From: Alphaproteobacteria bacterium
Lineage (GTDB): Bacteria > Pseudomonadota > Alphaproteobacteria > UBA8366 > JADFVY01
NCBI GenBank assembly: GCA_029881615.1
Contig: JAOUMF010000201.1
Location: 1-5,204, forward strand
Length of the DNA: 5,204 nt
Direction of reading: 5' to 3'
The notes under the pieces are model-generated. The model saw nothing but the letters and a program-made list of their open reading frames with translations, had not been told where the DNA came from and ran no database searches. This document shows positions 1 to 5,204 of the stretch, piece after piece (positions within the stretch are counted from its first letter, which is position 1; each line of letters starts with the position of its first letter). Made by a program: the position numbers and the translations under genes.

Positions 1-192
1 GCCGCCGTTCGTGCCCCGGTGTGATGTCACCAGCCCACCCTGGGTCATGCGCTTCAGAATCTTGGCGACCGTCGGCGCGGGCAAGCCAGCCCCGGTGGCC
101 AGATCAGGCGCGGTCACCACCGCGTCTGTCGCTTGCGCCAGCTGGGCCATCACCACGACCCCGTAATCGGTCATCTTGCTGATTTTAAACAA
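1..192 (-). CDS. Rrf2-family SUF-system Fe-S regulator, N-terminal part (truncated by window edge)
   Basis: This is the first 64 codons of a gene that continues past the left edge. Seen: the N-terminus reads MFKISKMTDYGVVVMAQLA, followed by a winged-helix segment with recognition-helix wording PAPTVAKILKRM (about residues 38-49) and the Rrf2 wing motif RGTNGG (59-64). The family usually opens with a residue pattern like ISKLTDYG, and this favours the TTG start at 192. An in-frame TGA lies two codons upstream, and the only other good start is the ATG at 174. Neither has a clear Shine-Dalgarno. Known: this Rrf2 subgroup is typically the first gene of suf operons and acts as a DNA-binding repressor, often with an Fe-S cluster. 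The cysteine cluster region is not in the window. Inferred: sufB, sufC and sufD homologues follow to the left. It is clearly distinct from the second Rrf2 protein at 1452-1940. Confidence 0.85.
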   Translation of the reverse strand, partial: MFKISKMTDYGVVVMAQLAQATDAVVTAPDLATGAGLPAPTVAKILKRMTQGGLVTSHRGTNGG

Positions 193-200
193 AATTCAAT

Positions 201-221
201 ACCGCACTGTTTTAGTACGGT
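201..221. promoter_or_regulatory. Palindromic operator resembling an IscR type 1 site
   Basis: Arms ACCGCACT (201-208) and AGTACGGT (214-221) are inverted repeats with one mismatch around the AT-rich centre GTTTT. Extended to 25 bp, the site agrees at about 20 positions with the E. coli IscR type 1 consensus as I remember it, including the core ACT-N5-AGT and flanking ATA. It lies just downstream of a plausible -10 and 9 bp before the TTG start of the second Rrf2 gene. That position suits repression by IscR (encoded at 1452-1940) or autoregulation by the downstream Rrf2 protein. The palindrome is seen; the bound protein is inferred. Confidence 0.55.
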
Positions 222-224
222 TTA

Positions 225-252
225 AACATATACGAAACGGTCCTGATTTCAA
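225..252 (-). promoter_or_regulatory. Probable promoter of the second Rrf2 (suf) gene
   Basis: On the minus strand, TTGAAA (247-252; 5 of 6 to the sigma-70 -35) is followed by a 16-bp spacer and TATGTT (225-230; 4 of 6 to the -10). The predicted transcript start falls inside the palindrome at 201-221. The 130-bp gap after the desulfurase is AT-rich compared with its surroundings, which fits a separate transcription unit starting here instead of simple read-through. Confidence 0.45.
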
Positions 253-322
253 GAAGAAAACAGATACAAAATGGTCCAGATTGTCGCAGGGAGCATTTAA
301 TTCGCCCAGCGCACCGGAATCA

Positions 323-1429
323 CTAAGCCGCCGTCGCGCCTGCCCGTTTTGCGAAATCACTATAGGCGGAAACGAAATTCTCGATATCGACTTCGCTGTT
401 GGAATGACCCAGGCTTACCCGAATGGCGCAGGCGGCGATGTCGTCGGGCTGGCCCATGGCGCGCAGGACCTTGCTGGCCTTTACCTTGCCGGAGGAACAG
501 GCGGAGCCGGCGCTGATCGAGAAACCGGCGAGGTCCAGGGCCATCACCTGGATCTCGGCGGAGATGCCCGGAAGGGCAACGCAAGCGGTATTGGGCAGGC
601 GCGGCGCATCGCCGGCAATGATCTTTACGCCCGGCACATGCTCCCGCAATCCAGCCTCCAGCCGGTCGCGCAGCGCCTCGAGGATTCCCGCGTCCACAAC
701 CTCCGCCGCCGCCAATTGGGCCGCCGCGCCGAAACCGGCAATGCCGGGGACGTTTTCGGTGCCGTTTCGCCGGCCGCGTTCCTGGCCGCCGCCGCGAATG
801 ATCGGCGCCAGATTAACATGGTCGGCGACGATCAACGCACCCGCCCCCTTGGGCCCGCCGATCTTGTGCGCCGACAGAGTCATCATGTCCGCGCCAAGTG
901 ACCGGAAATCGAGCGGCAGCTTGCCCGCCCCTTGCACCGCGTCGCAGTGAAACAGCGCGCCGGCCGCATGGACGATTTCGGCCACCGCCACCACCGGCTG
1001 GATCACCCCGGTTTCGTTGTTGGCCAGCATGACCGACACGATGGCGTCACTGCCATCACCTAGCATGGCCTTGAGAGCAACCAGGTCAACGATACCGTTG
1101 CCATCCACGGGGATCGCGTCGATGCAGTCGGCGGCCTCCAGGACTGAGGGATGCTCCACGGCCGATACCAGGACGCGGCTCCGCCCACATCCGCGAAGGG
1201 CCAGGTTGTTGGCCTCGGTACCGCCACCGGTGAAGACGACCATTGCCGGATCAGCGCCTGCAAGCGCGGCCACCTGGCGCCTGGCGTCTTCGACGATACG
1301 TCGCGCAGCCCGACCGTGGGAATGAACCGAAGACGGATTGCCCCATGCGCTCAACGCATGCGAAACCGCCTCCGCGGATTCAGGCCGCGGAGGCGTTGTG
1401 GCATTGTGATCCAGGTAACGGGAGGTCAC
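323..1429 (-). CDS. Cysteine desulfurase, group I (IscS/NifS type)
   Basis: This PLP enzyme converts cysteine to alanine and passes the sulfur as a persulfide to Fe-S scaffolds or other acceptors in the cytoplasm. With the GTG start at 1429 it has 368 residues. It shows the N-terminal YLDHNATTP motif (5-13), GGGTEANN (68-75), the cofactor-stacking His93 in SAVEHPS, NNETG (137-141), the Schiff-base Lys189 in SAHKIGGPKG, RRNGTEN (220-226) and the sulfur-carrying Cys311 in GSACSSGK. The SACSSG loop marks group I (IscS/NifS), not the SufS type. The start was chosen because homology begins at YLDHNATTP. A TTG at 1492 would add 21 Pro/Arg-rich residues and overlap iscR. With the GTG the gap to the iscR stop is 22 bp, preceded by a weak GGGGA ribosome site. 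It is probably cotranscribed with iscR. Whether iscS or nifS is the better name cannot be settled here. Confidence 0.95.
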   Translation of the reverse strand: MTSRYLDHNATTPPRPESAEAVSHALSAWGNPSSVHSHGRAARRIVEDARRQVAALAGADPAMVVFTGGGTEANNLALRGCGRSRVLVSAVEHPSVLEAADCIDAIPVDGNGIVDLVALKAMLGDGSDAIVSVMLANNETGVIQPVVAVAEIVHAAGALFHCDAVQGAGKLPLDFRSLGADMMTLSAHKIGGPKGAGALIVADHVNLAPIIRGGGQERGRRNGTENVPGIAGFGAAAQLAAAEVVDAGILEALRDRLEAGLREHVPGVKIIAGDAPRLPNTACVALPGISAEIQVMALDLAGFSISAGSACSSGKVKASKVLRAMGQPDDIAACAIRVSLGHSNSEVDIENFVSAYSDFAKRAGATAA

Positions 1430-1451
1430 GAAAGATATATCCCCGGCAAAT

Positions 1452-1940
1452 CTACTCGGCGGCGCTGGCGGCCGCGGGGATTGCCGCGGCAAGCCCGTCT
1501 CCCGTCATGAAACGGCCACTTGAACCGAGAATGCGCCTGTTTACAACGTCTGCCAGCGTCACCGAGTTCAGGAACAGGTGAATCTGATTACTGAGCTCCG
1601 ACCACAGATCATGTGTCGCGCAACGCATCTTGGTCTTTGTACAGCCATGCGGCGATTGCGGGTCGCAACGGGTCGCCCGAATCGGCTCGTCGACAGCCAG
1701 GATAATATCCGAGATACGCGTGCCGTCAACGCCATGAGCCAGCATGTAACCGCCGCCGGGGCCGCGCACGCTTTTAACCAATGCATTGCGTTTCAACCGC
1801 GCAAAAAGCTGTTCCAGATACGACAGGGAAATATCCTGCCGCTCGGCGATCGCAGCCAGCGCCACGGGCTTGCCGTCACAATGCATTGCCAGATCGACCA
1901 TCGCCATTACGGCGTAACGCCCTTTGGTACTCAATCGCAC
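1452..1940 (-). CDS. iscR: Rrf2-family Fe-S cluster regulator IscR
   Basis: This transcription factor binds a [2Fe-2S] cluster and adjusts expression of Fe-S assembly genes to cluster status. It has 162 residues, the same length as E. coli IscR. The sequence shows the N-terminal MRLSTKGRYAVMAMVDLA signature, a winged helix with recognition helix SLSYLEQLFARLKRN (about 38-52), the wing motif RGPGGGY (59-65), and cluster ligands Cys92, Cys100, Cys107 and His110 (the latter in CATHDLW). Spacing between the cysteines is 7 and 6 residues, against 5 and 5 in E. coli as I recall it. The C-terminus is an Ala-rich tail after a conserved-looking GRFMTGDGLAAAIP stretch. The start is a GTG with a strong ribosome site. 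It lies 58 bp after cysE and 22 bp before the desulfurase, so it is probably part of one transcript, with the palindrome at 201-221 a likely target. Confidence 0.95.
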   Translation of the reverse strand: MRLSTKGRYAVMAMVDLAMHCDGKPVALAAIAERQDISLSYLEQLFARLKRNALVKSVRGPGGGYMLAHGVDGTRISDIILAVDEPIRATRCDPQSPHGCTKTKMRCATHDLWSELSNQIHLFLNSVTLADVVNRRILGSSGRFMTGDGLAAAIPAAASAAE

Positions 1941-1947
1941 GATATTA

Positions 1948-1953
1948 TCTCCT
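1948..1953 (-). promoter_or_regulatory. Ribosome binding site of iscR
   Basis: AGGAGA on the minus strand lies 7 nt before the GTG at 1940. It is the best Shine-Dalgarno in the window. It decides in favour of this non-ATG start, since MRLSTKGRYAV is also where the family begins. Confidence 0.75.
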
Positions 1954-1998
1954 GTACTCTCTATCTAGATGCAGCGAACCTTCGCCGTTATCTGCCCG

Positions 1999-2790
1999 TC
2001 AATTCTTTGTCGTAACCGGTTGTTCCGTCTTCGCCAGCCCTTGCACACCCACAGGCGCCATCTTTTCCTCAACGGCGGCCAGTTCGCGCTCAAGCTCAAG
2101 AATTCGCGACTGCTGATTTTCCGCCAGCTTGGAAATATCGGCAAAATTTCTCTTCAGCTCACCGATCTGCGCGCGCAATCCATCAATAATCTGCGCATCG
2201 GGATCGGGCATATCGCCCAACGGCGTTCCATACGGTTCGAAACAGTCCTCGGCCGCAACCTTGGACACCTGCCTCGCCGGGATGCCGACGACGGTAATGC
2301 AGCATGGCACATCCTTGGTTACAACCGCATTGGCACCCACACGCGCACCATGACCGACAGTTATCGGCCCCAGCACCTGCGCACCCGAACCGACAATCAC
2401 ATTGTCGCCCAGCGTCGGATGACGTTTCTGCTCACGCTGCGAGTCGGAATCCACCGACGGCGACACGCCGCCAAGCGTCACGGCCTGATACAGCGTAACG
2501 TTGTCGCCAATGACCGCTGTCTCGCCAACCACGACACCCATGCCATGATCCACGAAAAAACTTTTCCCGATAACGGCGCCAGGATGAATTTCGATCCCCG
2601 TCATGAAACGACCGATCTGCGAAATCCAACGCGCCAGAACGCGCCAACCGCGCATCCACAAGGGATGTGATATCCTGTGAAAGACTATCGCGTGGAATCC
2701 GGGGTAGCAAAGTGCAACCTCCCAGCGCGAGCGCGCGGCGGGATCGCGCAGCATCATTCCGTCGATTTCTTCCTTCAACCCCTTGAACAT
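1999..2790 (-). CDS. cysE: Serine O-acetyltransferase
   Basis: The enzyme makes O-acetyl-L-serine from serine and acetyl-CoA, the committed step of cysteine synthesis, in the cytoplasm. The 263 residues comprise a short helical N-terminus (1-60, with [16 protein letters not shown]), a left-handed beta-helix of hexapeptide repeats (about 66-175) and a C-terminal extension. Catalytic residues are visible: Asp81-His82 in [12 protein letters not shown], and His124 in [16 protein letters not shown] (169-175) closes the acyl-transferase fold. The loop between LGG (106-108) and KRHP is about six residues longer than in many homologues. Residues about 204-245 are charged and heptad-like, probably a coiled coil. 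The C-terminus is TTKN, not the Ile-ended tail that docks into CysK in E. coli. The short N-terminal domain resembles the EpsC-type, not the enteric, form. The start ATG follows GGAAGG with a spacer of about 9 nt. It is the first gene of the minus-strand block. Confidence 0.95.
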   Translation of the reverse strand: MFKGLKEEIDGMMLRDPAARSRWEVALCYPGFHAIVFHRISHPLWMRGWRVLARWISQIGRFMTGIEIHPGAVIGKSFFVDHGMGVVVGETAVIGDNVTLYQAVTLGGVSPSVDSDSQREQKRHPTLGDNVIVGSGAQVLGPITVGHGARVGANAVVTKDVPCCITVVGIPARQVSKVAAEDCFEPYGTPLGDMPDPDAQIIDGLRAQIGELKRNFADISKLAENQQSRILELERELAAVEEKMAPVGVQGLAKTEQPVTTKN

Positions 2791-2823
2791 TCGCCTAGCC
2801 TTCCATTATCTATGCGACATCCT

Positions 2824-2889
2824 TTAGACTGTGCGGTTACACTCCAGAGGCACGCCGCATCTTGGGAGAACGCGAATCCGAGCAACCAT
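2824..2889 (-). other. Possible 21-codon leader ORF upstream of cysE, with two Cys codons
   Basis: In the presumed cysE leader an ATG at 2889 opens a 21-codon frame ending in TAA at 2824, 33 bp before cysE. It includes Cys codons at positions 11 (TGC) and 17 (TGT). No Shine-Dalgarno precedes the ATG, but the predicted transcript start (about 2894) would make it nearly leaderless. A cysteine-sensing leader peptide would suit a cysteine-synthesis gene. However, I see no clear attenuator hairpin after it, and a frame this short can arise by chance. Confidence 0.15.
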
Positions 2890-2900
2890 ATGATAGCAGG

Positions 2901-2929
2901 GATATACGGTCACCCATAATAACAGTCAA
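2901..2929 (-). promoter_or_regulatory. Probable cysE promoter
   Basis: On the minus strand, TTGACT (2924-2929; 5 of 6 to the -35), a 17-bp spacer and TATATC (2901-2906; 4 of 6 to the -10) form the best sigma-70-like promoter in the window. It would give a leader of roughly 100 nt before the cysE ATG. The -35 sits in CTTGACTGTTAT, which resembles the left half of an IscR type 1 site, but the right half is not conserved, so IscR control here is doubtful. Confidence 0.5.
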
Positions 2930-2946
2930 GTTAGAATGGGAATTCT

Positions 2947-2983
2947 AGTTGGTTTTCCGCGCCACTCAGCATAAAAACCAACT
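2947..2983. repeat. Perfect 10-bp inverted repeat upstream of the hydrolase gene
   Basis: AGTTGGTTTT (2947-2956) and AAAACCAACT (2974-2983) are exact reverse complements separated by 17 bp. The dyad ends 57 bp before the ATG of the plus-strand hydrolase. TTGGTT (2949-2954) and TAAAAA (2972-2977), 17 bp apart, could be a weak -35 and -10 of that gene, so the two arms would lie over the promoter elements. No T-run follows, so it is not a terminator. It may be an operator or, if transcribed, a hairpin. Confidence 0.5.
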
Positions 2984-3040
2984 GTCATCGTCAGATTTTA
3001 ATGCCGGAGCTCTTAACCGGCGCAAAGAGCGATAGGAACA

Positions 3041-3694
3041 ATGCCAGAAGTTATTTTCAACGGTCCCGAAGGCAGGCTCGAAGGCAGGTATCACCCCGGC
3101 CCCGCCCCCGACAGCCCCATCGCACTGATCCTGCATCCCAGCCCGCAGCATGGCGGGTCGATGAATAACAAGGTTGTCTATACGCTGTTCCACACCTTTG
3201 TGAAACGGGGCTACGCGGTGTTGCGATTCAACTTCCGAGGCGTAGGTCGCTCGCAAGGCGTATTCAGCAAGGGCGACGGCGAATTGTCCGATGCCGCGTC
3301 GGCGCTGGACTGGCTGCAGGCCTATAACCAGAACAGCCGCGAATGCTGGATCGCCGGATGTTCTTTCGGCGCCTGGATCGGCATGCAGCTTCTTATGCGC
3401 AGGCCAGAAATCACCGGCTTCATTTCGGTGGCGCCGCCAGCCAACATGTATGATTTTACATTTTTGGCGCCCTGCCCCTCGTCGGGCCTGATCCTTACCG
3501 GCGACAAGGATGAGGTGGTGCCGTACGAATCGGTCAAGAAGCTGGTGGACAAGCTGAACCAGCAAAAAGACATTACCGTGCAGCATGATGTGGCGCCCGG
3601 CGCCAACCACTTCTTCCAGGGCAAGCTGGAGGAAATGGACGAGACGGTTACCGGCTATCTGAACGCCCGCGACGCGGCAATGGCCGGAAGATAA
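3041..3694 (+). CDS. Alpha/beta hydrolase (COG2945-like), substrate unknown
   Basis: This is a small soluble alpha/beta-hydrolase of 217 residues with no signal peptide or membrane segment. Seen: the strand and oxyanion region LILHPSPQHGGSMNNKVV (29-46), the RFNFRGVGRSQG motif (62-73), the nucleophile elbow GCSFG with Ser108, the acid Asp157 in GDKDEVVP, and His190 in PGANHFF. All three catalytic positions are therefore present. The sequence APPANMYDF (131-139) is typical of a widespread alphaproteobacterial group annotated only as alpha/beta hydrolase; no substrate is established to my knowledge. The ATG follows a close-spaced AGGA. The gene diverges from cysE and converges on cheZ. From memory, hydrolases of this kind often sit near suf or nifS genes in alphaproteobacteria, which suggests linkage but not a shared function. 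A dyad at 2947-2983 may control it. Confidence 0.88.
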   Translation: MPEVIFNGPEGRLEGRYHPGPAPDSPIALILHPSPQHGGSMNNKVVYTLFHTFVKRGYAVLRFNFRGVGRSQGVFSKGDGELSDAASALDWLQAYNQNSRECWIAGCSFGAWIGMQLLMRRPEITGFISVAPPANMYDFTFLAPCPSSGLILTGDKDEVVPYESVKKLVDKLNQQKDITVQHDVAPGANHFFQGKLEEMDETVTGYLNARDAAMAGR

Positions 3695-3722
3695 CGTCCC
3701 CCGCCACGCAGACCACGCAAAA

Positions 3723-3756
3723 GAAAACGGCGGAGCCCCAAGGCTCCGCCGTTTTT
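3723..3756. terminator. Bidirectional intrinsic terminator between the hydrolase gene and cheZ
   Basis: A GC-rich stem of 10 pairs (ACGGCGGAGCC region, 3727-3737 with 3742-3752) around the tetraloop CCAA extends with A-T pairs to about 14. It is followed by a T-run on the plus strand, and TTTTCTTTT follows on the minus strand. It begins 28 bp after the hydrolase stop and ends 38 bp from the cheZ stop, so it can end both convergent transcripts. Confidence 0.9.
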
Positions 3757-3794
3757 CGTAATCCCGCTGGATCGAGGCCGACCGGCCCTGATAC

Positions 3795-4454
3795 CTAATC
3801 GAACAGTTTATCAATATCTTCCTGCGCGATCGCGTCTTCTTCCATCTGCGGACCTTCCAGCAGTCCTTCCTCGCCCTTCCGCGCATCCTTGGGATGCTCG
3901 GTTACGGCAAGGGTATCGGCACCCCAGATATCGATCATCGCGGAAAGGCGTTCCTCAACGAACTGGAGGGTATTGACCACCTTCTTGATGCGCTGACCGG
4001 TAATATCCTGGAAATTACAGGCCTCATACAGATCGACCGTGGTTTCGGCGATTTCATCGGCGGTCGCAACAACCGTCGAATCGCCCGTATGCGATTTCAG
4101 ATCGTGCAACAGTTCATCAACGCGTTCCGCAATATCGATGATGGTAAAAGTCGCGCCTTCGGTTGCACGAACCACCGCCTGCAGTTCACGCGCGGCAGTC
4201 GCCAGCCTGTCATCCTTGGTATTCTGGGTGATAAGCGTCGCGATTTCCTTCTTGGTCCGCTCGACCTGGTCAAGCAGTGTCCCAGGCGTTGCGCCGTCAA
4301 CTTCAACATTGCCGATCGCAAGCTTTTCGAGACGGCCCTCAAGAGAGCGAATCTCTTGAAGAATCTGTTCATTGCTGACCCTGGCATCCCGCCGCTGCTG
4401 CAATTCCGCGGTAAATGGCTTGCGGGAAACCGGCCTCAATCTAGTCGCTGTCAT
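3795..4454 (-). CDS. cheZ: Chemotaxis protein phosphatase CheZ
   Basis: CheZ dephosphorylates CheY-P and so resets the flagellar motor signal. The 219-residue protein is almost wholly helical and charged, fitting the long four-helix-bundle dimer of the family. The catalytic helix reads EACNFQDITGQRIKKVVNTL (144-163), with Asp150 and Gln154 matching E. coli Asp143 and Gln147 (the DxTGQ motif). After an acidic, low-complexity linker (about 185-207) the protein ends in AQEDIDKLFD, the expected CheY-binding tail helix. An amphipathic N-terminal stretch with many Arg/Gln residues precedes the bundle. The start ATG follows AGAGG at 4464-4468 with a spacer of about 9 nt. It stands alone, with no other che or fli gene in the window. 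It ends at the shared terminator. Similarity is limited to key motifs, as is normal for alphaproteobacterial CheZ. Confidence 0.88.
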   Translation of the reverse strand: MTATRLRPVSRKPFTAELQQRRDARVSNEQILQEIRSLEGRLEKLAIGNVEVDGATPGTLLDQVERTKKEIATLITQNTKDDRLATAARELQAVVRATEGATFTIIDIAERVDELLHDLKSHTGDSTVVATADEIAETTVDLYEACNFQDITGQRIKKVVNTLQFVEERLSAMIDIWGADTLAVTEHPKDARKGEEGLLEGPQMEEDAIAQEDIDKLFD

Positions 4455-4504
4455 TCTTTGCCGCCTCTAATGCGTACACACGCTTTTTCGAATTCACGGT
4501 AGAC

Positions 4505-4534
4505 ACTATACGGAAATTACTTGGAAATCGTTAA
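4505..4534 (-). promoter_or_regulatory. Possible cheZ promoter
   Basis: On the minus strand, TATAGT (4505-4510; 5 of 6 to the -10) lies 18 bp after TTAACG (4529-4534; 4 of 6 to the -35) in the most AT-rich part of the spacer. It would give a leader of about 45 nt. I see no convincing flagellar sigma-28 or sigma-54 site. The rest of the spacer up to tyrS (4535-4722) has no clear gene; TTGTCC at 4657-4662 is only a weak tyrS -35 candidate. Confidence 0.3.
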
Positions 4535-4722
4535 TGAGGAATCGCTTAACCATAACTTTTTTCCAACCGCCCGCCTCAGGACCGAGGCGATCCACCCGCC
4601 CCCCACCGCAGTGATCGGCCGTCCGAGTCACGTTCCGATGAATACGCCGCACAACATTGTCCACCGCAGGCTAATGTGATAAATCCTCGGCCCGCCGACA
4701 AGAGGCCTCGAAACCGGGACAA

Positions 4723-5204
4723 ATGCAAGCAATGACAACAGCAGGCTCTGAATTTCTGAAAGCCGTTACCGAACGCGGCTTTATCCACCAATGCACCGAC
4801 GCCCAGGCGCTGGACGAACTCGCCGCAAAGGGGCCGATCCGCGCCTATATCGGCTTCGACGCGACGGCCGATTCGCTGCATGCGGGAAGCCTGGTGCCGA
4901 TCATGCTGTTGCGCCTGCTGCAACGCACCGGCCATAAACCCATCGTGCTGATGGGCGGGGGAACCACGAAGGTCGGCGACCCATCCGGCAAGGACGAACA
5001 GAGGCAGCTTCTGGACGATGCCCAAATCGACGCGAATATTCAGGGTATTCGCCGAATTTTCGAGAATTTCCTGACCTTCGGCGACGGTCCGACCGACGCC
5101 GTCATGGTCAATAACGCGGACTGGCTGGACAATATTCAATATATCCCCTTCCTGCGCGAATATGGCCGTCATTTTTCGGTCAACCGCATGCTGGGTTTCA
5201 TCGG
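4723..5204 (+). CDS. tyrS: Tyrosyl-tRNA synthetase, N-terminal part (truncated by window edge)
   Basis: This class I aminoacyl-tRNA synthetase charges tRNA-Tyr with tyrosine in the cytoplasm. The 160 codons present cover much of the Rossmann catalytic domain. Visible are [10 protein letters not shown] (17-26), the tyrosine-pocket strand [17 protein letters not shown] (41-57) with the HIGH-type signature as HAGS (53-56), [19 protein letters not shown] (73-91), [10 protein letters not shown] (127-136) and HFSVNRML (150-157). The KMSKS loop and the tRNA-binding S4-like C-terminus lie beyond the edge. Start: ATG 4723 is preceded by a close GGGA. ATG 4732, three codons in, gives MTTAGSEFL, nearer to the usual family N-terminus, and is equally possible. 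The last residues read GFI where homologues normally have an acidic residue followed by Ser/Ala-Val; the window ends before this can be judged. The gene diverges from cheZ and has no visible T-box or other leader element. Confidence 0.95.
   Translation, partial: MQAMTTAGSEFLKAVTERGFIHQCTDAQALDELAAKGPIRAYIGFDATADSLHAGSLVPIMLLRLLQRTGHKPIVLMGGGTTKVGDPSGKDEQRQLLDDAQIDANIQGIRRIFENFLTFGDGPTDAVMVNNADWLDNIQYIPFLREYGRHFSVNRMLGFI

Noticed and set aside
357..366. TCACTATAGG, identical to the 3' end of the phage T7 promoter
   Set aside because: The upstream half of the T7 promoter is absent, and the bases are in frame as codons for the desulfurase C-terminus (Tyr-Ser-Asp-Phe), so this is coincidence.
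1969..2670. 233-codon open frame on the plus strand
   Set aside because: It is antisense to cysE, and the His/Arg-rich translation has no recognisable domain.
3003..3021. GCCGG-N9-CCGGC hairpin before the hydrolase ribosome site
   Set aside because: The five-pair stem with a 9-nt loop is weak and of a kind common by chance in GC-rich DNA. It leaves the ribosome site free.
3068..3087. Tandem GAAGGCAGG repeat
   Set aside because: It is explained by the coded EGR-LEGR residues of the hydrolase, and only two copies occur.
2966..3886. 306-codon open frame on the minus strand
   Set aside because: It runs across the antisense of the hydrolase gene, the terminator hairpin and the end of cheZ. Its composition is typical of a GC-rich shadow frame.
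3894..4502. 202-codon open frame on the plus strand
   Set aside because: It is antisense to cheZ. The minus-strand frame has the DITGQ catalytic motif and a ribosome site.
4572..4589. CGCCTC-N6-GAGGCG inverted repeat in the cheZ-tyrS spacer
   Set aside because: It has only six pairs, with no T-run on either strand and no gene end next to it, so it is not a terminator. It is too short to claim as an operator.
4576..5172. 198-codon open frame on the minus strand
   Set aside because: It is antisense to tyrS, whose motifs are unmistakable on the plus strand. It resembles no family I know and extends into the spacer only by lack of stops.
1..5204. Mobile elements, CRISPR arrays, tRNA or rRNA genes, phage or defence genes
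   Set aside because: I found no transposase-like frame, terminal inverted repeats, regularly spaced repeats or tRNA-like cloverleaf on either strand. All long coding stretches are housekeeping or regulatory genes.

Overview
The window looks like ordinary chromosome from an alphaproteobacterium, most likely of the Rhodospirillales type. The reasons are the moderately GC-rich coding, an IscR with a Cys3-His cluster motif, an IscS/NifS-type cysteine desulfurase beside a SUF-type Rrf2 regulator, the wording of a COG2945-type alpha/beta hydrolase, a CheZ with the alphaproteobacterial catalytic-helix wording, and a TyrRS of proteobacterial type. The taxon is inferred from protein wording and gene order only; no search was run.

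Layout. Positions 1-2790 form a minus-strand block for sulfur and Fe-S metabolism. In transcription order it runs cysE (serine O-acetyltransferase), iscR (Rrf2-family Fe-S sensor), a group I cysteine desulfurase, a 130-bp regulatory gap with a palindrome resembling an IscR operator, and the start of a second Rrf2-family regulator of SUF-system type that runs off the left edge. A 250-bp divergent spacer (2791-3040) carries a good cysE promoter, a small possible leader ORF and a perfect 10-bp inverted repeat next to the opposite gene. Positions 3041-3694 (+) encode an alpha/beta hydrolase. It converges on cheZ (3795-4454, minus), and a strong bidirectional terminator lies between them. A 268-bp divergent spacer follows, and then tyrS (+) begins and runs off the right edge.

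How the genes work together. CysE makes O-acetylserine, the carbon skeleton of cysteine. The desulfurase takes sulfur from cysteine for Fe-S assembly. IscR senses Fe-S status and probably controls the cluster, and the truncated second regulator suggests that sufBCD-type genes lie further left. The hydrolase, cheZ and tyrS show no mechanistic link to this block. I did not find an undescribed system. The items most worth checking are the IscR-like operator in front of the second regulator, the dyad in front of the hydrolase, and the Cys-containing mini-ORF in the cysE leader.
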